DNA of 64,000 bases, from contig BSBK01001538.1 in assembly GCA_027943335.1 (NCBI GenBank), positions 1,296,001 through 1,360,000 of the forward strand, read 5' to 3'. Every line of letters starts with the position of its first letter. The stretch's first letter is position 1. Below the pieces are notes generated by a model, which saw only the letters and a list, made by a program, of their open reading frames with translations, had not been told where the DNA came from and did not search any database. Below are positions 1 through 11,999 of this stretch, one piece after another. The translations under genes were made by a program, and so were the position numbers. The stretch is from Chamaecyparis obtusa. Lineage: Eukaryota; Streptophyta; Pinopsida; Cupressales; Cupressaceae.

Positions 1-81
1 TGCTTTCATTTTTAAGTGTGGCATATACTAGTTGTTTCATTTTTAGGCACTTAATATCTTGTTGTAGGAATATTTTGGTGG

Positions 82-243
82 TAGGAGAGTATGCTCTTCA
101 CCCTTGTGGTGAAACAAAAATCTTGACCCATCTTTGGATTTTGAAAGCAAGAGGGTAATTAAACTTTTCTTGGTGTGTTTGGGAGAGATTTTTGAGCTAG
201 GAGAGTATGCTCTTCACCCTTGAGGTGAACCAAAAATCTTGAA
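82..243 (+). repeat. 46-bp direct repeat, two copies in Tat-A leader
   Basis: The copies at 82-127 and 198-243 both begin taggagagtatgctcttcac and end caaaaatcttga, with only two or three differences. They are 116 bp apart start to start. The function is unknown. Confidence 0.9.
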
Positions 244-1102
244 CCTCAAAGATTAATCCATTCTTTGTTTAGTTCTAGAATCCTTTAGCGGGCCTGCTCT
301 TGAGCAATCAAGAGGAATGACCCAAGTGGGGACAAGCTAATATCGAGCTATTCCAACCTACTATAAACTCAAGGCTATCAAGGACACAAAAATTTGGTAG
401 ATGTAGTACTTTTCTATGCTTAATGTGAGTACTTGTGGGATTGTGACCATGAGGAAAATGTTGAGCAAGAACTCTTAAGGTACTCTTGTGGCCATGAGGT
501 CTGTTACTTGCCGCAAGGTAAGGAGTCCCTTTGGGGAGCAAGAGGAGTACTACAAATGGAATCCCTTACTAAGAACCATAGGTAGAGGCCACCTTATTTT
601 GTCACTTAGCTTCTTGTTGTAAGGATTGATCCAAGTGGAATAACCCAGATCACCCCAAGATTACTCACCATCTGTGTTCCTTTGGTTGTGTCATTGACAC
701 CTCCATGACAAAGCCAACATCTATTGTGGGAAACCACTTTGTGTGAGGCAATGGAACATCAAGTGTGGGCCAAGTTTCTAAGTATTGAGCCTTTGTCCTT
801 CTAGGCTAGTAAGTTCTTGAAGTGTTCTCGCTGTGATCTACTCGTGCAAACATTCTCGAACATACAAACATCACGGTAGCATTCATAGAATTTTTTTCAT
901 TTTGATATCCCAATTGTTTGTCTTGGCAAGGTTGCTTTTACTCTTGCACAAGTGTTTGATGACATGTTCAATCACCTACTATTTGAAAACCTACTTGAAT
1001 ATTGCTATCACTGTGTTTGAAATCAACAAATTACCTATGAAATTACAAAATTGACACAATTACCTTAAAAAATTGAGACTTTTTACGCTCACTGGTCAAG
1101 AG

Positions 1103-1112
1103 TCGTACGACA
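1103..1112. other. Perfect 10-bp palindrome GTCGTACGAC in Tat-A leader
   Basis: The decamer is its own reverse complement. Variants of the same motif recur eight times in the leader of Tat-C, so this is probably a conserved leader element rather than chance. Confidence 0.6.
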
Positions 1113-1920
1113 CTGAAAACAATCGCACACTATTTCAAAATTTATTATATGATACTTTGTTCCTAGTTTTTTATCACCCTTCTTGCTTGGATTCTATCAC
1201 ACAGGCTGCCTGGAAAGTATCGCTCGGTCCCTGTCAGAAGTATCGCTTGGTCAGCTTTTATCGCCCTGTTTGCCTGGAAATTATCGCCTAGAATCCTTTT
1301 GCTGTCTCACTGCTGCCGAATTTGAAATTTCATTTGTTGAGTGTCTTTTCCTATTCTTACTCGACCTTGGTCTATTATCTGCATGTTTAAGTCTATTCTA
1401 GACTGAGAAAATGAGTTAAAACTATTGGATTTGAGTTTCTCAAATGCTACTTTTGATCACTTGTCACATTACAGTTACCTCTCTAGCTACTTGCTAATTG
1501 AGCTTCTTGCTCACATCTCGGCTTGAGTCAATTGATTTATGTATGTTCTTGAGAACTTTTGACTAGTCATCTTTATTGTTCTATCTTGACAAGTGATCTT
1601 CTTTGGCTTTGCTTATCTCAATATCTGAAAAACTTTGTCTCATTTTATTAGTCAACCAACATTCCTTTTCATGCCAGTTTCAACTTAGTCTCAATTCAAG
1701 CAAGGGAGTCACCCTCCATTCAAATATACGTAGTTACCCTCACCCACAAGATGCTCACAAGTGCCAGTTAGCAATGATAGTTCTAGTCCTAACCAATCTG
1801 AGGATTTTAAAGTCACCCTGTGGTACAAAGGGGGCTTCCTCTTTTCCGCATTCAAGACCTCCAAAAGCACAAATAGTGTCTCACCCACTCTGACTGAACA
1901 AGAAAAGTTTTTCCATTTTC

Positions 1921-3614
1921 ATGAACATTTTTTCTATGAAGGGGATGTCTCATAAACATCCTGAGATTAGTGGCTACGAATATAGACCCCCTCCTTTTGG
2001 TACTATTGGCAACTATGGCAACAACACGCCACCAAGATCTCCCCCAAGACAGACTTTTGTTTCTCCTTCTTCACCTCCTAGACCTCCTCCCTCTCAGCAT
2101 GAGGAAGAAGCCAATGATGAGGTTTCTAGTGAAGAGCTTATGAGATTTGAACAAGATGAAGCCTCCCAACGTATGATGCTTAAAATTTTAGAGCGAAATG
2201 GAGATCAATACTTTCAATACATGATGTATGCTAGATTGTTCAAGAAAGAGTACCAACTGAATTGGAAATCCTTAGGGATGAATTGCAATGAACAAATCAA
2301 TGTCTTTCTCAAGTTGCAATAGAAAAGGAACCTCCAAAGGTTTCTTTCATAGAATCTATTTGTGCTCTTCCTTTTGATAGGAGTCTATACATGGTCCCAT
2401 TTCCTAGGGATATTGAGGTTCACAAATATGACAAGTATGATGGAAACGGTGACCCCCATGACCATTTGTGTCACTTTTATGCTCTTAGCATGGAATTCCT
2501 TCATGAAGACACATTTCTTCTATGATTGTTCCCTAGAAGTTTAAGAGGACAAGCTCTAGAATGGTTTGTGAAGTTGACACCACCTCTTAAAAATTTTGAT
2601 GAGTTGGCTCAGCACTTCACCTAGCATTATTCATACAACATCCAATAGCCTATCACCATGATAGATCTCATTGCTCTAAATAAAAATCAAGGCGATCCAT
2701 TTGCCACTTACTTACAATGTTGGAGGTCATTATATTCTTGATATCCTCGACAACTACCCAAAAGGGAAAAGATTGACATTTTCGTCAACACTCTTGTGCT
2801 AGAACTATATTATGATCTAAGGAAACAACTGTTCTCCTCTTTCAATGAAAATGTTGAAAGTGCCTATTGGATTGAAGATGTGGCCATAAGAAATGGGGAT
2901 ATTGTTAGTAATAAAGATGCTAGGGGTAATGGCAAGGACAAAAGCAAACCTTGGAATAAAAACAAGTATGTTGTTAATGATGGTGTTGTAGATGTCCCAA
3001 AAGCTAAAGAACCTACTTTCAACCTCTCTAATGCTATATATGTAGTGAAACAAAAAGAGGCTACCAACGCTCATAGTGCTCCTAAGCCTCAACATGCAGA
3101 CAAGCCAAAAAAGACATATCAACGATGAGTCTACACTAAGTTGGCTAAACCATACGATGTGATTCTTAAGACTCTAGTTGCCAACAAGTATCTCACACTT
3201 CTTGACAATTCTCATCCCTATGATCCACCAGTTAAGCCTGATTGGTGGAGAGAAGATCATTTCTACCATTATCATAGGAATAAGGGGCATAAGATAGACA
3301 ATTGTTTTAAGCTTAAAGATGCCATTCAAGATCTTATTGATGGAGGTGCAGTTCTCACAGATGGCCTAGTTAAAAATTATGATCACAAAGCTTTCAAGAC
3401 TCCTCTACCTGAATATGAGAAAGAAGAATCATCTCAAGCAAATAAGAATAATCATGATGCAAAGATCAACTATACATATACCCCTGATTCACCTGTGATC
3501 AACATGATAGAGCCTGTTGAGAATGTTCTTATGGTGAGATCTCAAGATGATAATAATGCCAATCATGGTATGCCAAAGTTGGTCTTGCAAAAACTAAGTG
3601 GTTTGTCTTCCTGA
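1921..3614 (+). pseudogene. Tat-A gag (capsid/nucleocapsid), broken
   Basis: Gag forms the particle that packages element RNA. The likely start is the ATG at 1948 (MSHKH), because Tat-C gag starts with the related MSHRG; an ATG at 1921 is also in frame. A proline-rich stretch comes first (about 2040-2095). The gag core follows, with DKYDGNGDPHDH near 2430 and FPRSLRGQALEWF near 2530. A nucleocapsid knuckle lies near 3260-3300, where the first cysteine is tyrosine (FYHYHRNKGHKIDNC). The frame changes once, near 2270, from frame 1 to frame 3. Stops in the core (near 2526, 2622, 2648 and 2741) make it non-functional. The neighbour downstream is protease, in the same frame 3. Confidence 0.88.
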
Positions 3615-3624
3615 AGTGAGACAC

Positions 3625-4715
3625 TAAATGCTATTACTAGGGGGCAAGCCAAAATTGTCCTTAAAACCACACATGATCCCAAGCAAGCTTCTTCCTCCAA
3701 ACAAGCGGTTCCTTCAGTTTTGTTTAGTTATGACCTTGTGCACCAATTACAATGGACACCTACTCAGATGTCCATTTTTGAGTTGCTTGAGCTATCTCCT
3801 TTACACAAAGAGATCCTTGAGAAAGCTCTTCATACAACAAATGTTCCCAATGATATTGATCTAGATCGATTCCACACTATGGTCAATCACATCGCATCTC
3901 CCCACTACCTATCCTTTTCTACAGAAGATGATGCATCTCTTAGTCACCCTCATAATTTGGATTTACACATTGAAGTTCTCATCTACCATAACCGAGTCCA
4001 CTGAGTCATGATAGACAATGGTGCTAGGTTAAATATTGTTTCTTTCCATGTGGTGCAACAGTTGGGATTGTCTGAATTAGCCATAGATCCTAGGCAAAAG
4101 ATTACTATAAAAGCATACGATGAAGTGGAAAGATCTTCCAAAGGTCTTGTTGTGCTACCTATCCGAGTGGGCCCTCTCACAAAAGATATTGTTTTCCAAG
4201 TGTTGGACATCCCACTTGCCTATAACATCCTTCTGGGTTGGCCTTGGATCCATGAAATGCAAGCTGGCCGTTCCACCTATCATCAATGTGTCAAATTTCC
4301 ACACAATGGAGCTGAGATTGTGATTCCTGGGGACAATGCTATCGCTATCAATACTCTAACTACTACTAAGATGTTTGTGCCTCACAAAAAACCTTCTCAG
4401 GATCGTAATGTGTCCCTTATTGCTGCTGAGCAAAAATTAAAAATGATGAGTATTGGTATGGGGGAATATACATTGGACTCCATTGCTGCTATGCTTACTT
4501 CTCCTAAGTCCTATGGTAGACCTTCATACAAGGTAAAGCCCTCTGCTTCTACCATGATAGTTTTTGGTACATTTGTCCAATCATCCATACCCTTAGAGGC
4601 TGAAAAAGAAGAACAAGCTGTTAGGGAGTGGATTTATAGAGAAGAAGAAGATAGTATGATAGTTGCTACTCCCATTTCTCCTAAACACTATGGTAAAGGC
4701 TATAAATTTCTATAG
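3625..4715 (+). pseudogene. Tat-A aspartic protease region, broken
   Basis: This is a retroviral-type aspartic protease that would cut the Gag-Pol polyprotein. The active site is MIDNGA at about 4008-4026, where the family normally has D-S/T-G or D-G-G. The family block follows: ITIKAYDEVERSSKG, then LAYNILLGWPWIHEM near 4218-4258. A stop just before the active site (near 4003) and another after about 3614 interrupt it. The N-terminal segment at 3720-4000 has the same layout as the segment before the protease of Tat-C (ISIFELL... then DLDRF). The reading frame continues that of gag. Confidence 0.85.
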
Positions 4716-5890
4716 AAAATGGGCTATCAAGATCACAGACCTTTAAATAACAATGGGCATGCTCTAATTGAACCTTTGAGTCATACTAATGGCCAGTCTC
4801 CTAAAGATACCACAGGTCTAGGTTATGGTGTTGACAATGACATTCCTGAATATTCTAGAAATACTTTTGTGCTTAGTGACTCAAATACAAATGTCAAGGA
4901 ATCACCACTATGCACTATGGCCCAAATGGAAGACTATCTTCCTTCTACTTCACTTCTTTGGGAAGGAGAATGTATGCCTACTGATGATACCGCTGAAGCC
5001 TCCACATCCAAAAATTTTGTGCCTAATGAGTCAATGAGCTTTGATAGATAGCATAGAAATATTGCATGATTGATAGAAAGAGGAGGTCTCACACATAATG
5101 ACACGAATACCTCTACTTCTAGGCATCCTAAGCCTTTTTGGTGCAAACATCCCAGCAGAAGTTCCATGACCGATTCAAATGAATATGAATGAGACACTCT
5201 CTCAGATGGATCTTCTACAGTAGATATGGACATTGATGTGATTCATACCTATAGTGACCAACCCAATGTAGTTGATGAGTCACATGTAGGGTATGACGAG
5301 TTTAATCCACATATTGCTTTAATGGACCATGCTGGTCCTTCCATGACAAATTTAGATCTTGATACTTTTGGAGCCTACCCTATAGGCTCAACTTCTCTCA
5401 TCACTAGAGATGATATTCCCCGCATCAATAACCTTGAACCGGTCACTTCAATCTCCCTCATACACTTAGATCTCATAGATTGGTCTGCCCAAGATCAAAG
5501 ACCTATATTGCCTTCCTTTCAAAATGACTATGAGATCGCTTGCTACCTCAATGCCATTGAACCTGTTACTTCTTCCACCAACGAACCAGCAACAAACATG
5601 ATTGAGTCAGATATCAAGTACCTCAGTCATAAAATTAAAAGAAAAAAGCAATGGTTAGATGGTGAAAACCACATTGTGGCAGTATCCAAACCTCAAAATA
5701 GTAAAAATAAAGACGCATCTAAGGGTGAAAACCTCACTGAGGCACCTAAGGATGAGGTACTTGGTAGTCTACCAAGCTATTTTCAAGAAAGGTCTTCAGT
5801 TCTAATAGAACCTACATAGCCCATCAACTTGGGAACAAAGGAATCTCCTAAAATCATACATGTGGCTCAGTCTCTCTCAGCAGAAGAAAA
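4716..5890 (+). pseudogene. Tat-A G-patch-like motif and linker between protease and RT
   Basis: A glycine-spaced motif runs from KMGY at 4716 to TGLGY at 4812-4826, with a conserved EPL in the middle. This matches the general pattern of a G-patch, a short nucleic-acid-binding module found after protease in some betaretroviruses. The same layout occurs in Tat-B and Tat-C. The rest is a poorly conserved acidic linker rich in D, S, T and N, with stops near 5050 and 5817. The linker includes the string YEIACYLNAIEPV, echoed by YALACYLNTVEPM in Tat-C, so it was once coding. Its function is unknown. Confidence 0.6.
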
Positions 5891-7300
5891 GGAATAATTT
5901 TCTACATCCTTTCAAGAGAAAAAGATCAATTTTGTCTGGACATACTCAGACAAGCTAGGTTTAGATGCTAAGCTTATTATGCATCATCTCTCTATTGCTC
6001 CAGAGGTAAAAACTATCAAACAAAAATTGAGAAAGATGCATCCCCATGTGGCATTACTGGTTAAGGCTGAACTTGAGAAGCTCCTAAAAGCCAATTTCAT
6101 CAGAGCTATTGACTACACTAAGTGGATTTCTAGCATTGTCCCTATTTCCAAACATGACAAGTCCATTCATGTATGCACTGATTTCTGAGAATTGAATAAA
6201 GCATGCCCTAAGGATGATTTTCCACTTCTAAACATCGACATGATAGTGGACATGACATCAGGCTATGAAATGTACTCCCTTATGGATGAATTCTTTAGAT
6301 ATAACAAGATTAAGATCGCCCCTAAGGACTAAGAGAAGACAACCTTCACATGTACATGGGGTACCTTTTGCTGGAATGTCATGCCATTTGGGCTTAAAAA
6401 TGCTGGTGCAACCTATCAAAGAGTCATGACTACCATCTTTCATGATATGATGCACAAAAACATAGAGGACTATGTCAATGACACACTTGCCAAATCACAA
6501 CAATGAAGCACTCATTTGTCTAATTTGAGTTTGATATTAGACCGCATGGAATGATTTCAACTCAAATTAAATCCAAAAAAATGTTCTTTTGGTGTCACTT
6601 CTAGGAAACTACTAGGATACATAATATTAGCAAAAGGAATAGAAGTAGACCCATAAAAGGTGCAAGCTATCATGGAGATGCCACTTCCTCATAAAATCAA
6701 ACAATTAAGGAGTCTTCAAGGCCATCTCCAATCTATCAGGTGGTTCATTTCTCAGCTAGCTGATAGAGTTCAACCATTCAATCAGAATTTGCATAAGGGA
6801 GCTACTTGTATATGGAATGAGGAGTGTCAAAAGAACTTGGACTAGCTCAAGGAGTACCTATCACGACCTCCTATCCTTATGCCACCTATCCAAGGGAAAC
6901 CTTTGATATTATACATTTCTGCTATAACAAATTCTTTAGGGGCTCTCCTTGCACAACATGATGATAAGGGAAAAGAATGAGCTATCTATTATATCAGTCA
7001 CACTCTGGTTGCTTATGAAATCAATTACACCAGTATTGAAAAGGCTTGTTTAGCTGTGGTGTTTGCATCTCAAAAGCTTAGACATTACATGCTTGCACAT
7101 ACTACATAGCTAGTTGCCAAAATTGATCCTTTAAAATATCTCCTAAGTAAAGCTGTGCTTACTGGACGCCTTGCCAAGTGGATGCTGATTCTTTCAGAAT
7201 TTGACATTCAATATATTGAGAGAAAAGCTATTAAAGGGAAAGCAATTGTGGATCAATTGGTTGAGTTTCCCATGATTGATAATGCTCCTCTTTAGATTGA
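5891..7300 (+). pseudogene. Tat-A reverse transcriptase and RNase H, broken
   Basis: This enzyme would copy element RNA to DNA and remove the RNA strand. RT starts with KQKLRKMHPHVALLVKAELE near 6021. The block NKACPKDDFPL follows near 6200. The catalytic box reads YVND at 6471-6482 instead of YVDD, so a catalytic aspartate has become asparagine. RNase H follows, with LGALLAQHDD near 6940 and AIYYIS near 6981. Stops at 6186-6188 and 6978-6980 are TGA where related copies have arginine. The frame is the same frame 3 as protease, and no frameshift is needed across this stretch. Confidence 0.9.
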
Positions 7301-7319
7301 TTTCCCAGATGCCTCAATC

Positions 7320-7858
7320 ATGAATATCACAAGGCATACATGGAAAATGTTTTTTCATGGTTCTCACACAGAATGGTGCTGGTGCTAGAATCATATTTGT
7401 TACCCCTCATGGATACACCATTCCTAAATCATACAGGCTTCTCTTTCCATGCACCAATAACATAGCTAAATATGAAGCCTTGCTGAATGGTGTTAAGCTT
7501 GCCCTTGAATAGTTCTGAGTTGCATATTTTTGGAGATTCTCAACTTGTCATAAACCAAGTAAATGATGAGTACCAAACCAAAGATGATAAGTTGATTCCC
7601 TACAAGATGATGATAGACTCACTTAGGAATTATTTTACATCTATCATATTCCAACAAATTCCTAGGGCTGAGAACAAGGCTACTGATGCCATGGCTACTT
7701 TGGCATCTACCCTACAACTGGAAGAGAATGAACCACACTTTGAGTTCTTGGTGGAAGAATTGCACTACCCTACCTGCAATTCCCCTAATGACCATGTCAT
7801 TTACACTATGGTTGGTCATGAATCCTCCTGCTATGCCACCATATTTTCCTATCTCTGA
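7320..7858 (+). pseudogene. Tat-A second RNase H (archaeal-type), broken
   Basis: Tat elements carry an additional RNase H after the first. Here the opening motif reads FFHGSHT where Tat-B and Tat-C read YFDGSYT or FFDGSYT, so the first catalytic aspartate is histidine. The glutamate motif reads AKYEALLNG near 7470, with lysine in place of the conserved glutamate. GDSQLVINQVNDEYQTKD (from about 7538) and NKATDAMATLAS (near 7674) are preserved. There is at least one frameshift near 7370-7490. It is almost certainly inactive. Integrase follows directly. Confidence 0.82.
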
Positions 7859-9086
7859 GATCAAGTTATCCCTGAAAATCTAATGCACAATGAGAAGCGC
7901 CAACTCATCTATAATGCCTCACACTTTACCCTCATCTCTAGTGACTTGTATAGGAAGAGTCTAGATGGAACTCTCCTTAGGTGTCTAGAAATAGAGGAGT
8001 TACAAAAGGTGCTAGCCAAAGTTCATGATGACATATGTGGGTCACACTCTAATGGTCTTATGCTCACTCAAAAATTGCTTAGGGTTGGCTACTATTGGCC
8101 TGTTATGCAAGTTGATGCTATTCGATATGCCAAGTCCTGCAAAATATGTCAACTACATGGGAATCTCATTCATGCTCCTGGACGTGAGCTCATTCCCTCT
8201 GTTACTTACTGGCCATTTCAACAATGGGCCTCTGACTTGGTAGGCAAGATTTGTCCTAGTTCATCAAGTGGGCATAAGTTCATCATTACAACTACTGAAT
8301 ATTTCACCAAATGGGTTGAAGCTGTCCCATTGTCTGCAACTACAGGAAAACATGTTGCCCTATTTATTTTGAATCACATCATTTTCCGCTATGGTATTCC
8401 TTCTTCCATAGTCATAGATAATGGTAGCCAATTTAAAAACAAAGACCTAAAGCACTTGTACAAAAAGTTCAAAATCAAACAACATTGGTCTTCTATTTAC
8501 TACCCCCAAGGGAGTGGCCAAGTTGATGCCTCAAACAAAACATTGCTGAAAATTCTCCATAGAACAGTGCACAAATCAGGCAAGGATTGGCATCTACAGA
8601 TCAATCCTGTGCTATGGGCTTACATAACATCTAATCCGCACTCCTACAGGAGCAACACCTTTTTCCTTGGTCTATGGTTCTGAGGCTATCTTACCATTAG
8701 AGGTTGAAATACCTTCACTAAGAGTCTCTCTTCATGGTTTGATTACCGATGAAGACCAAAGGGCCATGAGAGTGCATGAGATCACTACTTTGGAAGAACA
8801 CCACAAGGCCACTTTTGATCACATGCACACTTATCAAAAGACAATGTCTACTACCTACAATAAGAAAGTTCATCCTAGAGAGTTCCAAGTGGGTGAACTA
8901 GTTCTTAGAGAAAATCCCAAAAATTAGTAGAATAGGGAGCAGAAAGGCAAGTTTGAGCCAAATTGGTTGGGGCCTTACATTATCACAATGACATTTGGGT
9001 CTGGAGCCTATCATCTATCTACACCTAAGGGAGAAGAGCTTACTGAGCCTATTAATGTTCTACATCTAAAAAAGTTCTATGCCTAA
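7859..9086 (+). pseudogene. Tat-A integrase, broken
   Basis: Integrase joins the cDNA to the chromosome. The zinc-binding HHCC region is complete: VHDDICGSH near 8020 and CKICQ near 8137. The core has SDLVGKI near 8232 and IDNGSQF near 8416. The third catalytic position reads VDASNKT, with aspartate at 8525-8527 where glutamate is expected. A frameshift at about 8670 moves the C-terminal part to frame 3 (VYGSEAILPLEVE, then KGKFEPNWLGPY). The protein ends LKKFYA at 9086, the same ending as Tat-B. Two adjacent stops near 8925-8930 also break it. Confidence 0.9.
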
Positions 9087-11033
9087 GGTTCTTGAGCTCT
9101 TTGTACATATCCTTATTGATCCTGAAAAAATCTCAAAAAAATTCATATATGGTGCTGAAAAAATCCTAAAAAGCATAAAAAGTATTGAAAAAATGAGCAT
9201 CCTAGCAAAAACCTAGCAATAGGCACTTTGATGTCCCACCAAAAAAAAAAAAAATGCAAAAAAATTCAAAAAAATAGAAAAAGTGCCTTGGTGAGAACTT
9301 GGAAATAGGCGTCTTGGTAGCAAAAATACAAAAAAAATTGAAAAAAGTCCTAAAAAAATCTATCAAGTGGTGAAAACCTAGAAACAGGCACCGCTTGAGA
9401 CCCTTGCACCTATGTCTATTAGTCTTGCATGGTGCTCTTTCACTCCACTTCTTGCTTTACCTCTCCTAGCCTGGAATTGACTCTCGTCTTAGTCTAGGAG
9501 GCATACATTGTTCTAGCTCATCTTGGGTCTCTTTGTGCATTCGAATTTCTTGGGCCACTTCATTCAAACAGTGTTTATCAACACTCCTCAAACTATTTTT
9601 TTCAACACTATCCTAGCATCAAGTGTTTTTTAACACTTATCAGATGTTTACCCATAGTCCAAAATGATGTGATATTTCCACCGATAGAGGTGATACTCAA
9701 AGATTGACTCTATGACTTACACACACGCACTTAAAACACTTAACTTGCTGAGACTTGTTTGACTTTCTTTCTTTGTGTGCTGTCTATGATGATTTCTTTG
9801 CTGAGTGTTCTCTCCCTAATGGTTTTTGATGATGCATAGCTAGAAGACTGGGGGCACAAGGACATGTTTTATTTCTTTCTTTGCTTGTGGATATATTTTG
9901 TTGGTCTTAATTGTCATTAGCATTTATGCTAGTTCTACTTGACAATAGGACTTACAAGGTATTGTCCTTGACTGTGTTTGTAAGTGCATACTTATAGCCA
10001 TCTTGACTTTCCTTGTGTCTCAATGCGAGTATAATCTTGCTATACTAAACTTAGGCAATCTCACTGCACTAGTCATCTTGACCTACATGTCTTTGGTGCC
10101 TAGGTGGGATTCCCACATTTCATCTGATATAGATCATATTCATATACCCATAGTTATACTAGTGTGTATTGTATGATCTTGTGACACTACCAATAAATGC
10201 TCGATGATGAATATTAGAGACTAATAGCTTTGTAACCTTGCAAGTAAACCAATTTTCATAATAGCTTGCATTCTTAAGTTCATGATAGTTAGTTTTGCAT
10301 CTTGCATATGGAGAGAGCTCTCCTTTCATCTTTCACGGGCTTATTAGTCAAATGGCACTCACCTTTCTCTTCTTCTTGATCATGTCTTTCACTTCTTGTC
10401 TTCCATATCACACCATTTTCTCTTCATTTCAGGATTGAAACCGAAATCTAAGTTCACCTTGATCGTCCAAATCACATTTCTCCTTCTTTCGCACAGTTGG
10501 CTGACTTTTTGAGGCCTAATCCTCCGATCTTCACTGGGGCATCTTCACCTCTTCACCCCCATCTCTCTCACCTTTCTAGTCTCTCACTTATTTCATTCAT
10601 CTCTCTCTCTGAGGTCTTAACTGGGGCATATCTTCACTGCTTGATGGTTATCCTATCATCTTTCATCTTCGATTATGATTTCTAGTGATTTGATCATGTT
10701 GCTCTTGCTTCTGCATTCCCTCTACCTAATTTTGCTTTCAATCTCGAGGGGGCAAACACATCATATCCTATTGGCTATTCTCAAGAGCATATGCTTGACC
10801 ATTCCATTTGCTCTAATTGATCTATCTTTGCGCTTGACATGTTAGTTCTCATCTCAAGTCCTGATACTATCCATCTCTTTCCTAAGTGTTCAGTACTGTC
10901 GCTACCAGGCTGACCATGCAGGATTTGCTATCTCTCTCTACACTTCATTCTTTGGAGTCAGATCTCTATCTATTGCCTTCTTGGCTGATCTATTCTTTGA
11001 TGTAATGTGTTCCTAGATCGATCACACATTAGT
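9087..11033 (+). other. Tat-A 3' untranslated region, no gene seen
   Basis: About 1.9 kb between the integrase stop and the PPT, typical of Tat elements. It starts with an A-rich repeat array (see separate entry). The rest is AT-rich and CT-rich sequence with no convincing ORF. The Tat-B 3' UTR has the same position and A-rich start. Confidence 0.75.
9130..9400 (+). repeat. About 80-bp A-rich tandem repeat, three degenerate copies
   Basis: The core phrase (gtgaaaacctagaaacaggcacc at its clearest) recurs at 9205-9226, 9291-9313 and 9370-9392, separated by A-rich spacers. A diverged relative is at about 40556-40610 in Tat-B, at the same place after integrase. The role is unknown. Confidence 0.75.
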
Positions 11034-11047
11034 CAAAGAGGGGCAAA
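11034..11047 (+). promoter_or_regulatory. Tat-A polypurine tract
   Basis: CAAAGAGGGGCAAA lies directly before the TG that opens the LTR. It primes plus-strand DNA synthesis. The same PPT occurs in Tat-B and Tat-C. Confidence 0.9.
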
Positions 11048-11991
11048 TGTAATCACCCAAAAATGGTCATCTAGACTATTAGCCCCTTTTGCTAAATCAT
11101 CAATTGCTTATACTTGATCAAATCCTAATTTTATCATTTATTCAATTATTTTCTATGGGCTAACCATTTTATCCTAAGTCTTTATTTATTTAAAAGGAAT
11201 TCCCTCCCCTTTTAATAAATAAAAAGCCCCCACTTTTCCTCTTATCCTAAGTTGCACAAATAAAGCATTATTCTTATTTTATAATAAGAAAAGGCCTTTT
11301 TGTCTCACATGGGGCACAAAAGTTGACACTTATTTCTCATTGGAAGAAACTTGTGCACATGGATTGCTCCTCTTTCAAGCTCCACCCTTGATTAAATCTT
11401 TTGCCTCTTAATCTCCATGGTCCATTCCTTTTCAATTCCTATAAAAGAAGAGCTCTCTTCTCCTTCTAGGATCCAACTTTTTATGCTAATCTTATGCTGC
11501 AGGATTTCTTAGAGACTTTGGAGCTTTTTGAAGACTTTGGATATTTTTGAATATCTTATTGCATTTAGCCTTCATTTCTTGCATTCTTAGCTTAGCTTCA
11601 TGTTTATGCTTTCTTAGCTTAGTTTCTTTTCATGCTCTAGTTTACTTCACATAGCTTAATTAGTAAGGATTTGTAATACTTCTATCTTTCATTTCCATAC
11701 CTTAGCTTGCATTTCCATTCTTAGCATAGCTTGCATTTCATCTCCATTTGGATTCTTGAGGATATTGGCATTCTTGCCCTTGTCTCATTGAATCTCTCAT
11801 TGCATGGTTTACTAGCAAGGTTATTGGCTTAATAGCTCTAGCTGAGAGCATTCTTAAAAACCTTGCACTCCATGCTTAGGGAGCTCTAGGTCACCTTCCC
11901 AAGGTTTCCCATTCATGGATTCTCTTGGAAGTAATGGCTTAGAGAAGTGCACATCTTAGTGTATATAGCCTTAACTCTCTCTAAACAGACA
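11048..11991 (+). repeat. Tat-A 3' LTR (about 944 bp)
   Basis: It begins TGTAATCACCCAAAAATGG, very similar to the Tat-C LTR start TGTAATACCCCAAAAATGG. A TATA-like box is at 11440. The end is set at ACA (11989-11991), because readable Athila-like coding sequence starts within a few bases; ACA at 11987 is an alternative. The partner LTR is outside the window, so no TSD could be checked. Confidence 0.8.
11440..11447 (+). promoter_or_regulatory. TATA box in Tat-A LTR
   Basis: TATAAAAG lies about 390 bp into the LTR, where a U3 promoter is expected. Confidence 0.55.
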
Positions 11992-11999
11992 TATGTCCT

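Larger units (their letters stand above)
1..1920 (+). other. 5' untranslated leader of Tat-A
   Basis: No convincing coding sequence. The segment around 613-690 (aaggattgatccaagtgg, then attactcaccatct) aligns with the Tat-B leader around 30824-30885, which is why this is assigned to the leader. It contains a 46-bp direct repeat, a CpG-rich palindrome at 1103-1112, and a cluster of degenerate tatcgc / cctggaaa repeats at about 1209-1290. Short ORFs here have no recognisable product. Confidence 0.7.
1..11991 (+). mobile_element. Ty3/gypsy Tat-lineage LTR retrotransposon (Tat-A), 5' end outside window
   Basis: The domain order is leader, gag, protease, RT, RNase H, second RNase H, integrase, long 3' UTR, PPT and 3' LTR. 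The extra RNase H between the first RNase H and integrase is the hallmark of the Tat lineage. The 5' LTR and primer binding site are not visible: the leader matches the Tat-B leader about 1.6 kb downstream of that element's primer site, so they should lie roughly 1 kb left of base 1. The coding region carries many stops and at least three frameshifts, so it is a dead copy. The 3' end near 11991 is placed at an ACA that precedes the Athila-like coding sequence and is uncertain by a few bases. Confidence 0.9.

Noticed and set aside
1209..1290. tatcgc / cctggaaa repeats as a protein-coding repeat
   Set aside because: Open in two frames, but drift and leader position argue for non-coding repeats.
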